The translations under genes were made by a program, and so were the position numbers. Of a DNA stretch of 64,000 nucleotides, positions 15,951-23,751 are shown piece by piece. The notes beneath the pieces were generated by a model. That model was not told the origin of the DNA. It searched no databases and saw nothing but the letters and a program-made list of their open reading frames with translations. The first letter of the stretch is position 1, and the number at the start of each line of letters is the position of its first letter. The stretch comes from Gp6-AA40 sp035711805. Lineage in GTDB: Bacteria > Acidobacteriota > Vicinamibacteria > Vicinamibacterales > UBA2999. The DNA is taken from contig DASTBV010000010.1 in assembly GCA_035711805.1 (NCBI GenBank), positions 1-64,000 on the forward strand, in the 5' to 3' direction.

Positions 15951-17795
15951 TTACTTGGAGCTGAACTGCACCGTGACGGTCATGATCACAGGAATCGGGA
16001 CGTTGTTCAGCCGTGTCGGTGTGTACTGCCACTGACGAACGGCCTCCGTCGCCGCCGCAACGAACGGCGCGGTCTGAGCGTCCGCCGTTCGGGGGCGGAG
16101 ACTCACGATGTCTCTCACCGAACCGTCGGCACCAATCGTCGCCTCCAGGATAACGACGTAACTACCGCCTCCTGGGGGGCAGGTTGGGGCCACGTGGCTG
16201 ATCTGCTTGGGCGCCGCGATTTGACCTCCCACGCGTACCGGCAGTTGCGCGGCCTGCGGAAGGGCGAAGAGCCGCGGCGTCACGTTGCGCCTGTCGACGG
16301 CGAGAAGCGCTGCTGGGGCGCTGCGCGGGAGAACGGCGGCGCCAGCGCCGCACGTCACCGTGACGGTTTCCGCAAGGCCGCCAACCTGCATGACAAGCGA
16401 GAGCTGCTGTTCGCCGCCACGACTCAAGTCCACGGTCTGGGTAATCGACCTGAAGCCAGGCAGCCGCGCGGTCAGCTCGTATCTCGCCGGAGGGATGTCG
16501 CGCAGCAGAAACCGGCCGGTTCCGTCGGTCACCGCCGGGTACGAAGCCCCCGCAGCGTTCGCGACAGTGACCTGCACGCCGGGCAACACCGCGCCGCTGG
16601 TGTCGCGCAGCGCGCCCGAAAGCGACGCGGGCGTCTGCCCTGCCGGTGCGGCGGCGGCCGCTGGACTGGCAACGACTGGACGCGGCGCCACGCGGCGGAC
16701 GACGGGGCGCGCCTGCGAGGGCGCCTGCGCGGAAGTTGCAGGCGCAGACGCTTGCACAGACAGGGCGACATCGCGCGCGATTCCGGGCACGACCGTCATC
16801 GTCTCGACGGGTGCCGTCAGCGTCACGGCCACGACCGGCGCCGCCACCGCGAACACCGTGAATAGCGTCAGCATTCCGGCGCCGGGGGTCAGCGACTCAT
16901 GCCGTCGTGAAGAGTTCAGCATCGCGGCAATCCTCCTTTCGAGGGACGACGAATTGACGATCGCGGGTGCCGACGCCCACCGGTTTCCACCGGCCAGCAC
17001 CTGCCGTGCGACGGCCAGCAGGTGCGAGGCGTAGTCCGCGGCATTGACACCACGGCGGAGCACCGCATCGTCGCAGGCCTGCTCGCTCTCATCGCGCAGG
17101 CGCCGGCACGTGACCCACATCAGCGGATTGAACCAATAGATCGCGCACAGGATCTGTGCCGCGATTTGGAGTGTCCAGTCGCGGCGCGCGATGTGCGCAA
17201 GCTCGTGCGCGAGGACGGACTCGACTCGCGCGGCAGACCACAGCGCCGCGCCAGCCGGGACGATGATTCGTGGCTTCAGGAAGCCCCACGTCAGCAATGG
17301 CGTGCGAGCGTGACTCTCGAGGACGGCCACGGTCGGCAGGGCCAACTGCGCTGCGAGCGAAGACGCGTGTTCGCGCCACACGCTCGACTGGATCGGCCGG
17401 CAGCGCCTGGTCATCACGATGAGCCGGCCGAGCCCCGCGAGCAGGCCTGCGATGACGACGAGGAATCCGATCGCCCAGATCGCAAGGAGGGTGTCGCGCC
17501 ACGTCACCATGGGCGGGGCCGCGGTTTCCGTGAGGCCAACGCCGGCACCCGCGACGGCGGGCTCACTGCTCAGCGTCGGGCCGGAGCTGGCGATCTGCGA
17601 TGTTTCCGGCAGTAGCGCAAACTCCCACCGGGGGATGACCGCTTCAAGCAACGGCACGGTGGCGGCCACGGCAAGCGCCGCCGCGAGAATCACGTGGCGC
17701 AGCGCCGCCGGTCGCCGGTGAAGCACCCGGCAAATCACCAGTGCAAGCGCGCAGACGACGCTGGTATCGACGACGGCGGCGATGGCGGTCGTCAT
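15951..17795 (-). CDS. M56 (BlaR1/MecR1-type) peptidase fused to carboxypeptidase-regulatory and TonB C-terminal domains
   Basis: 614 residues. N-terminal multi-helix membrane part (residues 1-~320) contains the zinc site ESVLAHELAHIARRDW and the following helix YWFNPLMWVTCRRLRDESEQACDDAVL typical of M56 (pieces quoted). After a Pro/Ala linker comes a carboxypeptidase-regulatory domain (SLSGALRDTSGAVLPGVQVTV, in part) and a final ~90 residues of TonB_C type (HVAPTCPPGGGSYVVILEATIG; AVRQWQYTPTRLNNVPIPVI). So a membrane sensor peptidase has a periplasmic TonB-like end in place of a penicillin-sensing domain. The start overlaps the BlaI-like repressor stop by four bases (ATGA). Confidence 0.9.
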   Translation of the reverse strand: MTTAIAAVVDTSVVCALALVICRVLHRRPAALRHVILAAALAVAATVPLLEAVIPRWEFALLPETSQIASSGPTLSSEPAVAGAGVGLTETAAPPMVTWRDTLLAIWAIGFLVVIAGLLAGLGRLIVMTRRCRPIQSSVWREHASSLAAQLALPTVAVLESHARTPLLTWGFLKPRIIVPAGAALWSAARVESVLAHELAHIARRDWTLQIAAQILCAIYWFNPLMWVTCRRLRDESEQACDDAVLRRGVNAADYASHLLAVARQVLAGGNRWASAPAIVNSSSLERRIAAMLNSSRRHESLTPGAGMLTLFTVFAVAAPVVAVTLTAPVETMTVVPGIARDVALSVQASAPATSAQAPSQARPVVRRVAPRPVVASPAAAAAPAGQTPASLSGALRDTSGAVLPGVQVTVANAAGASYPAVTDGTGRFLLRDIPPARYELTARLPGFRSITQTVDLSRGGEQQLSLVMQVGGLAETVTVTCGAGAAVLPRSAPAALLAVDRRNVTPRLFALPQAAQLPVRVGGQIAAPKQISHVAPTCPPGGGSYVVILEATIGADGSVRDIVSLRPRTADAQTAPFVAAATEAVRQWQYTPTRLNNVPIPVIMTVTVQFSSK

Positions 17796-18202
17796 TCGCC
17801 ACCTTCTTTCCGTGCCTTCGCGATCATCGCGGCTATCCGGTCGAGCTGCTCGTCGGTGAGCCGCGCGCCTTCGCCGCCGAGCAGGGCGGCGACCGCCTGC
17901 TCCGACGACCCGTCGAAGAACGTGTCGACGAGATGGCGCAGCGCCGACTTGCGCGCCGCCTGCCGCGCGAGCACCGGCATGTAGACGAAGCGCACGCCGT
18001 CCAGCTCGTGGCGCACATGCCCTTTCTCTTCGAGGACGCGCAGCTGCGTGCGGACGGTCGAATAGCTCGGCTCGCCCGGCAGCTCCTCCATCACTTCGGC
18101 CGCGGTGGCGCGTCCGCGACGGAACAGAATGTCCATGATCTGCCGTTCGCGGCGGGACAGGACGGCGTGCAGGGGGCGGGACTTCGGCGGCCTCGGCGTC
18201 AT
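17792..18202 (-). CDS. BlaI/MecI/CopY-family transcriptional repressor
   Basis: 136 residues. Winged-helix protein with the family pattern LSRRERQIMDILFRRGRATAAEVMEEL, then YSTVRTQLRVLEEKGHVRHE in the recognition region (quoted in part), and the C-terminal dimerisation helices. These repressors are inactivated by cleavage when the partner M56 protease senses its signal. Coupled to the M56 gene by overlapping stop/start. A 15-bp inverted repeat just before its start is a candidate autoregulatory operator. Confidence 0.93.
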   Translation of the reverse strand: MTPRPPKSRPLHAVLSRRERQIMDILFRRGRATAAEVMEELPGEPSYSTVRTQLRVLEEKGHVRHELDGVRFVYMPVLARQAARKSALRHLVDTFFDGSSEQAVAALLGGEGARLTDEQLDRIAAMIAKARKEGGE

Positions 18203-18205
18203 AGT

Positions 18206-18242
18206 GTTATTTCTCTCGCATCAAGTCTGCGAGAAAAATAAC
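18206..18242. promoter_or_regulatory. candidate BlaI-type operator 1
   Basis: Inverted repeat GTTATTTCTCTCGCA - 7 bases - TGCGAGAAAAATAAC, fourteen of fifteen positions matching, starting four bases upstream of the repressor start codon and covering its ribosome site. The repressor could therefore block both transcription and ribosome access. No other obvious operator lies in this gap. Confidence 0.6.
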
Positions 18243-18269
18243 ATCCTGCGGCGGCGGCGTCAACCCGTT

Positions 18270-20078
18270 TCAGTTCTCGCTCGGCCGCTCGATCGAGTCG
18301 ATGACGAGTAGGTCGACGGGCGCCATCTGGGACTCGAGTCTCAGGCCCAGCTGTTCCTGCAACGCAGTGAAGAGCGACGCGCCGTCAGCGGGCGGTGCAG
18401 GCAGTCCCGGGATATCCGGCAGCGGCTGGTCCGGCACGTATTTCAGATCGAGATCCCAGACTCCAGCCAGGGCCGTCCGGTCGATCACCATTCGATCGGC
18501 AGGGCCGGCAAGATTTCTCACCAGATCCGCCATTGAGACGCCTGTTCCCATCATCAAACCGGGCGCGCTGCGGGTGCCGCAGGCCGGCCGATTGTCCGGT
18601 GGCTGAGGAAACTCAGGTTTCGTTCCCTGTTTTTCCGCGGCGGCGGCAATGGCCATGCAGTCAACCTTCGCCGGTCGAAGCTCCGGACCAAGTCGTCCCG
18701 GCCTTGCCACGACGAGCGCGTAGATGGGAATGTCGCGTGTTTCCCTGTGCGCCACGAGCTTGAACCGCTCGACGAGCAGGCGCCGGACCATCAGTCGGAG
18801 CCGATCTTGCGACGGATTGCCGCTCGACTTTGCCGTGATGTCGTACCTGGCGGAGTTCATCCACTCGGGGCCGCCGACGATTTGATGATTCTGAACGCTG
18901 TACGCGTTGCGGATCAGATTGCGGACGGCGTTATTGACGACGGTCAGTTGTCCACCAGGGTCGTAACCGAACGAGCCGAAAAACTCTCCCGATATGTTTT
19001 CCCTGATCGACACGACGTCGAACGCTGGTGCATCTCCTTTCTCGACGGGTGCAATCGGCGTGGCCTGCGCGCGAAGCGGCGCCACGGCCATCACCAGCAG
19101 ACCGGCGGCGGCGAGAATAACCGCCGCACGAGCACGCCCGAGACGCCCGCGCGTTTGCGTCTCATCGAGCACCGCCGCTACCCGTGCGGAGAGATCGCTC
19201 CGGCCCGCCATCGACAGCACCGGAATCGCAGACGCTCTCCAGCGCTCTTTCGCCAGCGTGACCAGTTGCTGAGCGTACGCCGTCCGCTCCGACTCACACA
19301 GCACGGCATCGTCGGCGGCGCGCTCCGCCTCCAAGCCCAACCTCCGCCAGGCGATCCAGACGAGCGGGTGGAACCAATACACCGCGGAGATGATTCGCGT
19401 GGCGATGCACACAGGCCAGTCGGCGCGGCGGACATGCTCCAGTTCGTGGATGAGCGCCCGCGCGATGTCGTCCTCGCTCCACCGAGCCGCGGCAGCCGGC
19501 AACAGGATCACCGGCCGGACGATTCCGCAGGCCAGCGGCGCCGTCTCCTCGTCATGGAGGAACACCGCAACAGGGCGTGCAGTGGGATCGATCGTACGGA
19601 GCAGCTCTTCGGCGCGACTCCATCGGCGTGCGCTCCGGCGCAGGTGACGCAGGCGCCACGGCGTGAGCAGGACGGGAACGAGACACACGAACGCGCCAAG
19701 GCCCCATGCGGCGAACAGCAATCGCTGCCGCGACCAGGGCGAACCCCCCTGTGCCGACGGACCACGCGAACCCGGTCGCGCCGGCGGCGCTGCACCCGCC
19801 ACGTCAGCGGCGGTATCGACGCGCGTAATGGGCAGCAACGGGGCGGTCTGAATACCGTCGATCGGGATTCCGATCGACGGGACCACACGCTCGGCGGCTG
19901 GCAGTACTGTCAGAACGCCGAATGCGGCCGTCAGCACCAGGTGCCGCGCCGACGCGGCCGCCGGACGCATGCCGCGCAGGATCAGGAACGCGACACCGAG
20001 GATCACCGTGGCTTTGAGGAGGACCGACAGCGGAAAGGCGCTGAGCGACAGCGCCGCCTGCGCGACAGCATTCATCAT
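18270..20078 (-). CDS. M56 peptidase fused to a TIGR03435 domain
   Basis: 602 residues from ATG 20078 (GAGGAGAAAGTC upstream; a second ATG follows immediately). The first ~330 residues form the M56 membrane peptidase with zinc motif ALIHELEHVRRADW and YWFHPLVWIAWRRLGLEAE (in part). After a transmembrane helix (ARAAVILAAAGLLVMAVAPL) comes a complete TIGR03435 domain: FDVVSIRENISG, LIRNAYSVQNHQIVGGPEWM, LLVERFKLVAHRETRDIPIY and a C-terminal VDLLVIDSIERPSEN. TIGR03435 function is unknown; fusion to a BlaR-like sensor suggests it is a periplasmic ligand-sensing or substrate part (inference). The start overlaps the repressor stop. Confidence 0.93.
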   Translation of the reverse strand: MMNAVAQAALSLSAFPLSVLLKATVILGVAFLILRGMRPAAASARHLVLTAAFGVLTVLPAAERVVPSIGIPIDGIQTAPLLPITRVDTAADVAGAAPPARPGSRGPSAQGGSPWSRQRLLFAAWGLGAFVCLVPVLLTPWRLRHLRRSARRWSRAEELLRTIDPTARPVAVFLHDEETAPLACGIVRPVILLPAAAARWSEDDIARALIHELEHVRRADWPVCIATRIISAVYWFHPLVWIAWRRLGLEAERAADDAVLCESERTAYAQQLVTLAKERWRASAIPVLSMAGRSDLSARVAAVLDETQTRGRLGRARAAVILAAAGLLVMAVAPLRAQATPIAPVEKGDAPAFDVVSIRENISGEFFGSFGYDPGGQLTVVNNAVRNLIRNAYSVQNHQIVGGPEWMNSARYDITAKSSGNPSQDRLRLMVRRLLVERFKLVAHRETRDIPIYALVVARPGRLGPELRPAKVDCMAIAAAAEKQGTKPEFPQPPDNRPACGTRSAPGLMMGTGVSMADLVRNLAGPADRMVIDRTALAGVWDLDLKYVPDQPLPDIPGLPAPPADGASLFTALQEQLGLRLESQMAPVDLLVIDSIERPSEN

Positions 20079-20467
20079 GACTTTCTCCTCGGCTTGCGGG
20101 CGCGGTCGATCTCCGACTGCAGCGAGTTCAGTTCGTCCTCGGTCCACGTTTCGTCTCTGAGCAGCGAGGTCACGAGGTTGTGCCGCGAGCCCTCGAAGAA
20201 GACGCCGAGGAAACGCTGCAGCCCCGCCCGCTTGGCGGTGGCCGGCGACACCGTGGCCGAGTAGATGTAGCGGTTGCCCTGCGCCTGGTGCCGGAGATAC
20301 CCCTTCTCCACCAGGCGCGTCAGCATCGTGCGCGTCGCCGAGTAGCTGGGGGCCTCGACGAGGCGACCGCGGATCTCCTCGACGGATGCGCGGTTGCCCA
20401 GCGCGAAAAGGGCGTCCATGATTTCGCGCTCGCGGCGCGACAGGCGGTCCGGCACCGATCGTGTCAT
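20075..20467 (-). CDS. BlaI/MecI/CopY-family transcriptional repressor
   Basis: 130 residues from ATG 20467, chosen because CTGAGGAGCC precedes it and the family domain starts directly (DRLSRREREIMDALFALG). Winged helix with SYSATRTMLTRLVEKGYLRH as recognition region and a dimerisation tail. Its 3' end overlaps the start of the M56-TIGR03435 gene. Paralogous to the repressor at 17792-18202, but the two have different candidate operators, so they are probably separate regulons. Confidence 0.93.
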   Translation of the reverse strand: MTRSVPDRLSRREREIMDALFALGNRASVEEIRGRLVEAPSYSATRTMLTRLVEKGYLRHQAQGNRYIYSATVSPATAKRAGLQRFLGVFFEGSRHNLVTSLLRDETWTEDELNSLQSEIDRARKPRRKS

Positions 20468-20500
20468 GCGGCTCCTCAGGCTTGGGCCCATCACCGATGC

Positions 20501-20535
20501 TACAGTTGTGGCACTGTACTGCCACAAATGTGGCA
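20501..20535. promoter_or_regulatory. candidate BlaI-type operator 2
   Basis: Two overlapping dyads: TACAGTTGTGGCACTGTA (20501-20518, six-base arms ending in the TACA/TGTA seen in BlaI/MecI operators) and TTGTGGCA-N6-TGCCACAA (20506-20527), plus a third TGTGGCA half site (20529-20535). They lie 34 bases upstream of the repressor start and between it and the divergent LPMO-like gene, which may share this control. Confidence 0.6.
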
Positions 20536-20604
20536 TGTCAATCGTCGTCGCAGACGGACGGCCGCGAGGGGACGTTCCCATGGTCGTGGTAGATTCTTGC
20601 CACC

Positions 20605-21225
20605 ATGATGAAGACCCGCCTCGTCTCCGCCCTGATCGTCGGTGTCGCGTGCCTCTCGGCGGCGATTGACGCCCATTTCGTGCTGATCTCGCCTGCCGCC
20701 TCCCTGCAGCAGAACCGGCTGGGCGACCCGCAGAAGATTGCGCCCTGCGGCGGCGTGTCGGCGAACCCGGGACGGGGAACACCCGCGAATCCCGGCGTCC
20801 CGAGCGGGGCGGTGACGAACGTGAAGGGCGGGACGATGCTGCCGCTGATGGTCCAGGAATCGATCTTTCATCCGGGCCACTACCGCGTCGCGCTGGCGCG
20901 GACGATGGCCCAGTTGCCGCCCGACCCGATGGTGACGACTGCCGATACCGGCCGTGGGATGCGCTCGCAGTCAGCCGTGATTCAGAACCCGCCGGTCGCG
21001 CCCGTCCTGCTCGACGGCATCTTCGCGCACACCGAGCGACCGACCCAGAACTTCGAAGCGCAGGTTCCCATTCCGAACATCACCTGCCAGAATTGCATTC
21101 TGCAGGTGATCGAATTCATGGCGGATCACCCCGGCATTGCGGTCGACGGCGGCCACTCCTATCACCACTGCGCCGTCCTCAACATCACCGCCGATCCCGA
21201 GAAGCCGATCGACAAGCGCTGGTAG
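20605..21225 (+). CDS. SCE4755-type polysaccharide monooxygenase-like protein
   Basis: 206 residues. The signal peptide (KTRLVSALIVGVACLSAAIDA) would be cut just before His24 in AHFVLISPAA, giving an N-terminal histidine as required for the copper histidine brace of lytic polysaccharide monooxygenases. Further candidate ligand histidines are in FHPGHYRVAL and in GGHSYHHCAVLNI; one cysteine pair is in ITCQNCILQV. Length and motifs fit the LPMO-like family first named from Sorangium; activity on a polysaccharide has to my knowledge not been established. Divergent from the BlaI/M56-TIGR03435 module across an operator-like region. Confidence 0.75.
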   Translation: MMKTRLVSALIVGVACLSAAIDAHFVLISPAASLQQNRLGDPQKIAPCGGVSANPGRGTPANPGVPSGAVTNVKGGTMLPLMVQESIFHPGHYRVALARTMAQLPPDPMVTTADTGRGMRSQSAVIQNPPVAPVLLDGIFAHTERPTQNFEAQVPIPNITCQNCILQVIEFMADHPGIAVDGGHSYHHCAVLNITADPEKPIDKRW

Positions 21226-21262
21226 TTTGGAGTCGGCGGAGGTTTACGGAGGAAACGGTTTT

Positions 21263-21517
21263 ACACGGAGAAACGGAGACACGGAGACGCACGGGGATTT
21301 CGCCACGACAAAGCGCAACGCTGCGACGATCACCATGCGGCCGTTCGATTGCCGCCGAAGGCGGCCTGCCGCGATGTAAGCGGCCGTAGGATACAAACCG
21401 CACTGGCGCCGACAGCGGCTTGTATCTACGGCCGCTTACATCACGGCTGACGGCGTGCTTTGCACGCCGTCGATCGAACGGCTCTCCGTGCGTCTCCGTG
21501 TCTCCGTTTCTCCGTGT
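21263..21517. repeat. nested inverted-repeat element
   Basis: Outer arms 21263-21294 and 21486-21517 are a perfect 32-bp inverted repeat built of CGGAGA-type units (contains ACGGAGACACGGAGACGC). Inside, 21373-21396 (GATGTAAGCGGCCGTAGG...) pairs with 21420-21442 with one bulged base, and smaller hairpins sit at about 21349-21364 (GCCGCCGAAGGCGGC) and 21452-21471 (GGCGTGCTTTGCACGCC). The whole 21226-21622 gap carries no gene that I can support. No transposase nearby and no clear target-site duplication. Confidence 0.75.
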
Positions 21518-21622
21518 CCGTTGCCTCCGCATGTCTCGTTTTCGCAGCAAGTCAGGGTTTGCGGGGAGCGCGTGATTTGCTCGATGGAACGTCTGTTGCT
21601 ATCGTGCTGATAGGGCCGTGCG

Positions 21623-22534
21623 ATGAACGACGACGCCCCGATCGTCGAGTACGGCGAGCCGATCGATCCGAAGTCGATCATCGAGCCGACGGACCCGGAT
21701 ACGCTCGAGCTGGAGCCGGGGCACCCGGGCCTGGGCGACGACGGCTACGTGCAGCGGCGGCGGGACCTCTTCGCGCGCTGCCGGCAGCACCGGCTGGACC
21801 AGCTCGGTCCCCCACTCATCGAATACACGGCTGAAGAGACCCGCATCTGGCGGGAGGTCACGCCGAAGCTGCACGAGCTGCACCTCCAGCATGCCGGCTC
21901 GATCTATCTCGAAGCGAAGAACGCCCTCGGGATCAGCGCCCACGAGATCCCGCAGCTCCGCTCGTTGAGCGGCCGGCTGCAGCATGAAACCGGGATGCAC
22001 CTGGTGCCCGCCGAAGGCCCGCTCGCGTATCGAACGTTCTACGGCTACATCGCGAAACGCGGGTTCCCGGTGACGCAGTTCATCCGCCACGGCTCGCATC
22101 CGGAGTTCACGCCGGAGCCGGACATGATCCACGACTGCCTTGGTCATGTTCCGCCGCTGATGAACCACGATTACGCAGAGCTGTTGACGCTCATCGGACA
22201 GGCCGCGACCGCCGCCCGTGATCCGCTGCACGTCCTGGCGCTGAAGCGGTTCAGCTGGTACTCGATCGAATTCGGTTTGATCGAAGAGGACGGCGCGACG
22301 AAGGTCTTCGGCGCCGGCATCCTCTCGTCAACCGGCGAGATTCCGTTCTCGGTGCTCTCTGCCGACGTCGTGCGCCGGCCGTTCGTGACCAGCGAGGTGA
22401 TCGAGACAGATTACGACCCGAGTCGGATGCAGGATCACCTGTTCGTGATCCCCTCGTTCGCCTGGCTGCGCAAGGAAGCGGAGAATCTGGTCGAGCGGCT
22501 GCTCGGGACCGATCAATTCACCTTCAGGCGCTGA
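21623..22534 (+). CDS. aromatic amino acid hydroxylase, phenylalanine 4-monooxygenase-like
   Basis: 303 residues. Biopterin-dependent hydroxylase catalytic domain: QFIRHGSHPEFTPEPDMIHD, with Fe ligands His170 and His175 in HDCLGHVPPL and Glu216 in FSWYSIEFGLI. No regulatory ACT domain, as in other bacterial enzymes (~260-300 residues). The enzyme most likely converts phenylalanine to tyrosine with a tetrahydropterin; tryptophan hydroxylation cannot be ruled out. The 3' end overlaps the convergent gene by 22 bases, and no pterin recycling gene is adjacent. Confidence 0.93.
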   Translation: MNDDAPIVEYGEPIDPKSIIEPTDPDTLELEPGHPGLGDDGYVQRRRDLFARCRQHRLDQLGPPLIEYTAEETRIWREVTPKLHELHLQHAGSIYLEAKNALGISAHEIPQLRSLSGRLQHETGMHLVPAEGPLAYRTFYGYIAKRGFPVTQFIRHGSHPEFTPEPDMIHDCLGHVPPLMNHDYAELLTLIGQAATAARDPLHVLALKRFSWYSIEFGLIEEDGATKVFGAGILSSTGEIPFSVLSADVVRRPFVTSEVIETDYDPSRMQDHLFVIPSFAWLRKEAENLVERLLGTDQFTFRR

Positions 22535-23271
22535 TAGCGCTGCGCCGGATCCTCGTAGTACCGGTTGTCCTCGCAGATGTATTCCTCGATCTTGTAGCCG
22601 GGCCAGCGCTTGTACATCCACGTCCAGGTCCACGGCTTGGTCAGGAATTCCGGATCGACGACGGTGACCACGTTTTCGAGAATCTCGTCGTTGACGAGCC
22701 GCATGCGCTCCGTGATGCGCATGTTCATCGAATGCGGCGTGTTGCGGAAGCGCGCGGACTCCTTGACGCCGACGGTCTCGACGATCAGCGTGCTGCCCTC
22801 CCACCGCCCGGTCGAGTGACCGGCGAAGCGAGGTTCGGCATCCTCCGGCGCGACCGGCTTGGCGCCGAGATGAATGCGGCGGACCTGTGTAAACGCTTCC
22901 TGGATGATCGTGATCTGACCCGGCGTCTCGAGGATCTCCATCGGAAACGTCGACTGCATCATCCCCGGCATCCCTTCGGGTATGCACGCCATGCCGGTCG
23001 ACGGTGGCGGGAGTCCCTTTTTGGTGAGCTCGGCGTTGCGCGCCTGGAGCGCACGCAGTTCATCGAGGTAGGGCTGTTTCAGTGGCGGCTCGGGGATCGG
23101 CGCAGGCGGCTTGACCGGCGTCTTCGGCTGTATTCCCGATCCGAAGCCTTCACCACGCAGCGGATACGCTTCCCACGATCCGTTGATGCCGCGCACGACC
23201 GGCGATTGCGCGAACACGGTTCCAACTGTGGCCGCCGCGAGCAAGGTGATGAGCGTCAGTCGCATCCTCAT
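22513..23271 (-). CDS. exported protein of unknown function, paired with DUF6152
   Basis: 252 residues from ATG 23271 (GAGGTTCCG upstream). Signal peptide RMRLTLITLLAAATVGTVFA. The mature part contains a Pro-rich linker, the strand GHSTGRWEGSTLIVETVGV, then RFRNTPHSMNMRITERMRLV and a final WTWTWMYKRWPGYKIEEYIC with DNRYYEDP. This is a conserved uncharacterised exported family, common in soil Acidobacteria and Proteobacteria beside DUF6152 genes, as here (7 bases downstream of one). The last 22 bases overlap the convergent hydroxylase gene. Confidence 0.85.
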   Translation of the reverse strand: MRMRLTLITLLAAATVGTVFAQSPVVRGINGSWEAYPLRGEGFGSGIQPKTPVKPPAPIPEPPLKQPYLDELRALQARNAELTKKGLPPPSTGMACIPEGMPGMMQSTFPMEILETPGQITIIQEAFTQVRRIHLGAKPVAPEDAEPRFAGHSTGRWEGSTLIVETVGVKESARFRNTPHSMNMRITERMRLVNDEILENVVTVVDPEFLTKPWTWTWMYKRWPGYKIEEYICEDNRYYEDPAQRYQRLKVN

Positions 23272-23278
23272 CGGAACC

Positions 23279-23677
23279 TCACTGAATCGTCGCCCGCCCG
23301 GCGACCGCGCCGTTCGAGAATTTCCTGCCGTCGGCCAGCGTGATCTGTTTGAGCAGCGCCGCCGGCTCTCCATTACGGAGCGGCGACACGATCACCGTGA
23401 TCCGATCGCCCGGCTTGATCATGTTGAACTTCCACCCGGCTCTGTTGAGGATGCTCGTGCTCGCCCCCTCGATCAGCCAGTGGCGCTTCTCACTGGTCTT
23501 CTCGTCCGCGGCGTCGATTTCGATGTAAACGTGAGGATTGACCCACCTGAACTCGGTGACGACGCCGGACAGCTTGATCTGCAGCGTGCTCTCATAGGGC
23601 GCGAACGAGTGATGCGCGAGGGCGGGCCCTCCCGAGAGGACGCCAAGTGCCAGCAGCGCCGGAAGGATCGTCTTCAT
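23279..23677 (-). CDS. DUF6152 family exported protein
   Basis: 132 residues. Signal peptide KTILPALLALGVLSGGPALA followed directly by HHSFAPYE, then GVVTEFRWVNPHVYIEID, the DUF6152 signature, and a small beta-barrel with WKFNMIKPGDRITVIVSPL. The mature N-terminal HHSF is nearly invariant in the family and suggests metal binding (inference). First gene of a two-gene operon. A second DUF6152 protein is at 54639-55034. Confidence 0.88.
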   Translation of the reverse strand: MKTILPALLALGVLSGGPALAHHSFAPYESTLQIKLSGVVTEFRWVNPHVYIEIDAADEKTSEKRHWLIEGASTSILNRAGWKFNMIKPGDRITVIVSPLRNGEPAALLKQITLADGRKFSNGAVAGRATIQ

Positions 23678-23701
23678 GGCGCGGAGTGTATATCATCCCC
23701 G

Positions 23702-23732
23702 GTTGGTAGTTGGTAGTTGGTGGTTAGAGGTT
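23702..23732. repeat. short direct repeats (GTTGGTA type)
   Basis: GTTGGTAGTTGGTAGTTGG followed by TGGTTAGAGGTTAGAAATC: seven-base units repeated imperfectly, in the gap between divergent genes. A similar CAGTTGT tract lies at 29554-29605. Confidence 0.5.
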
Positions 23733-23751
23733 AGAAATCAGTGGAGGTCTC

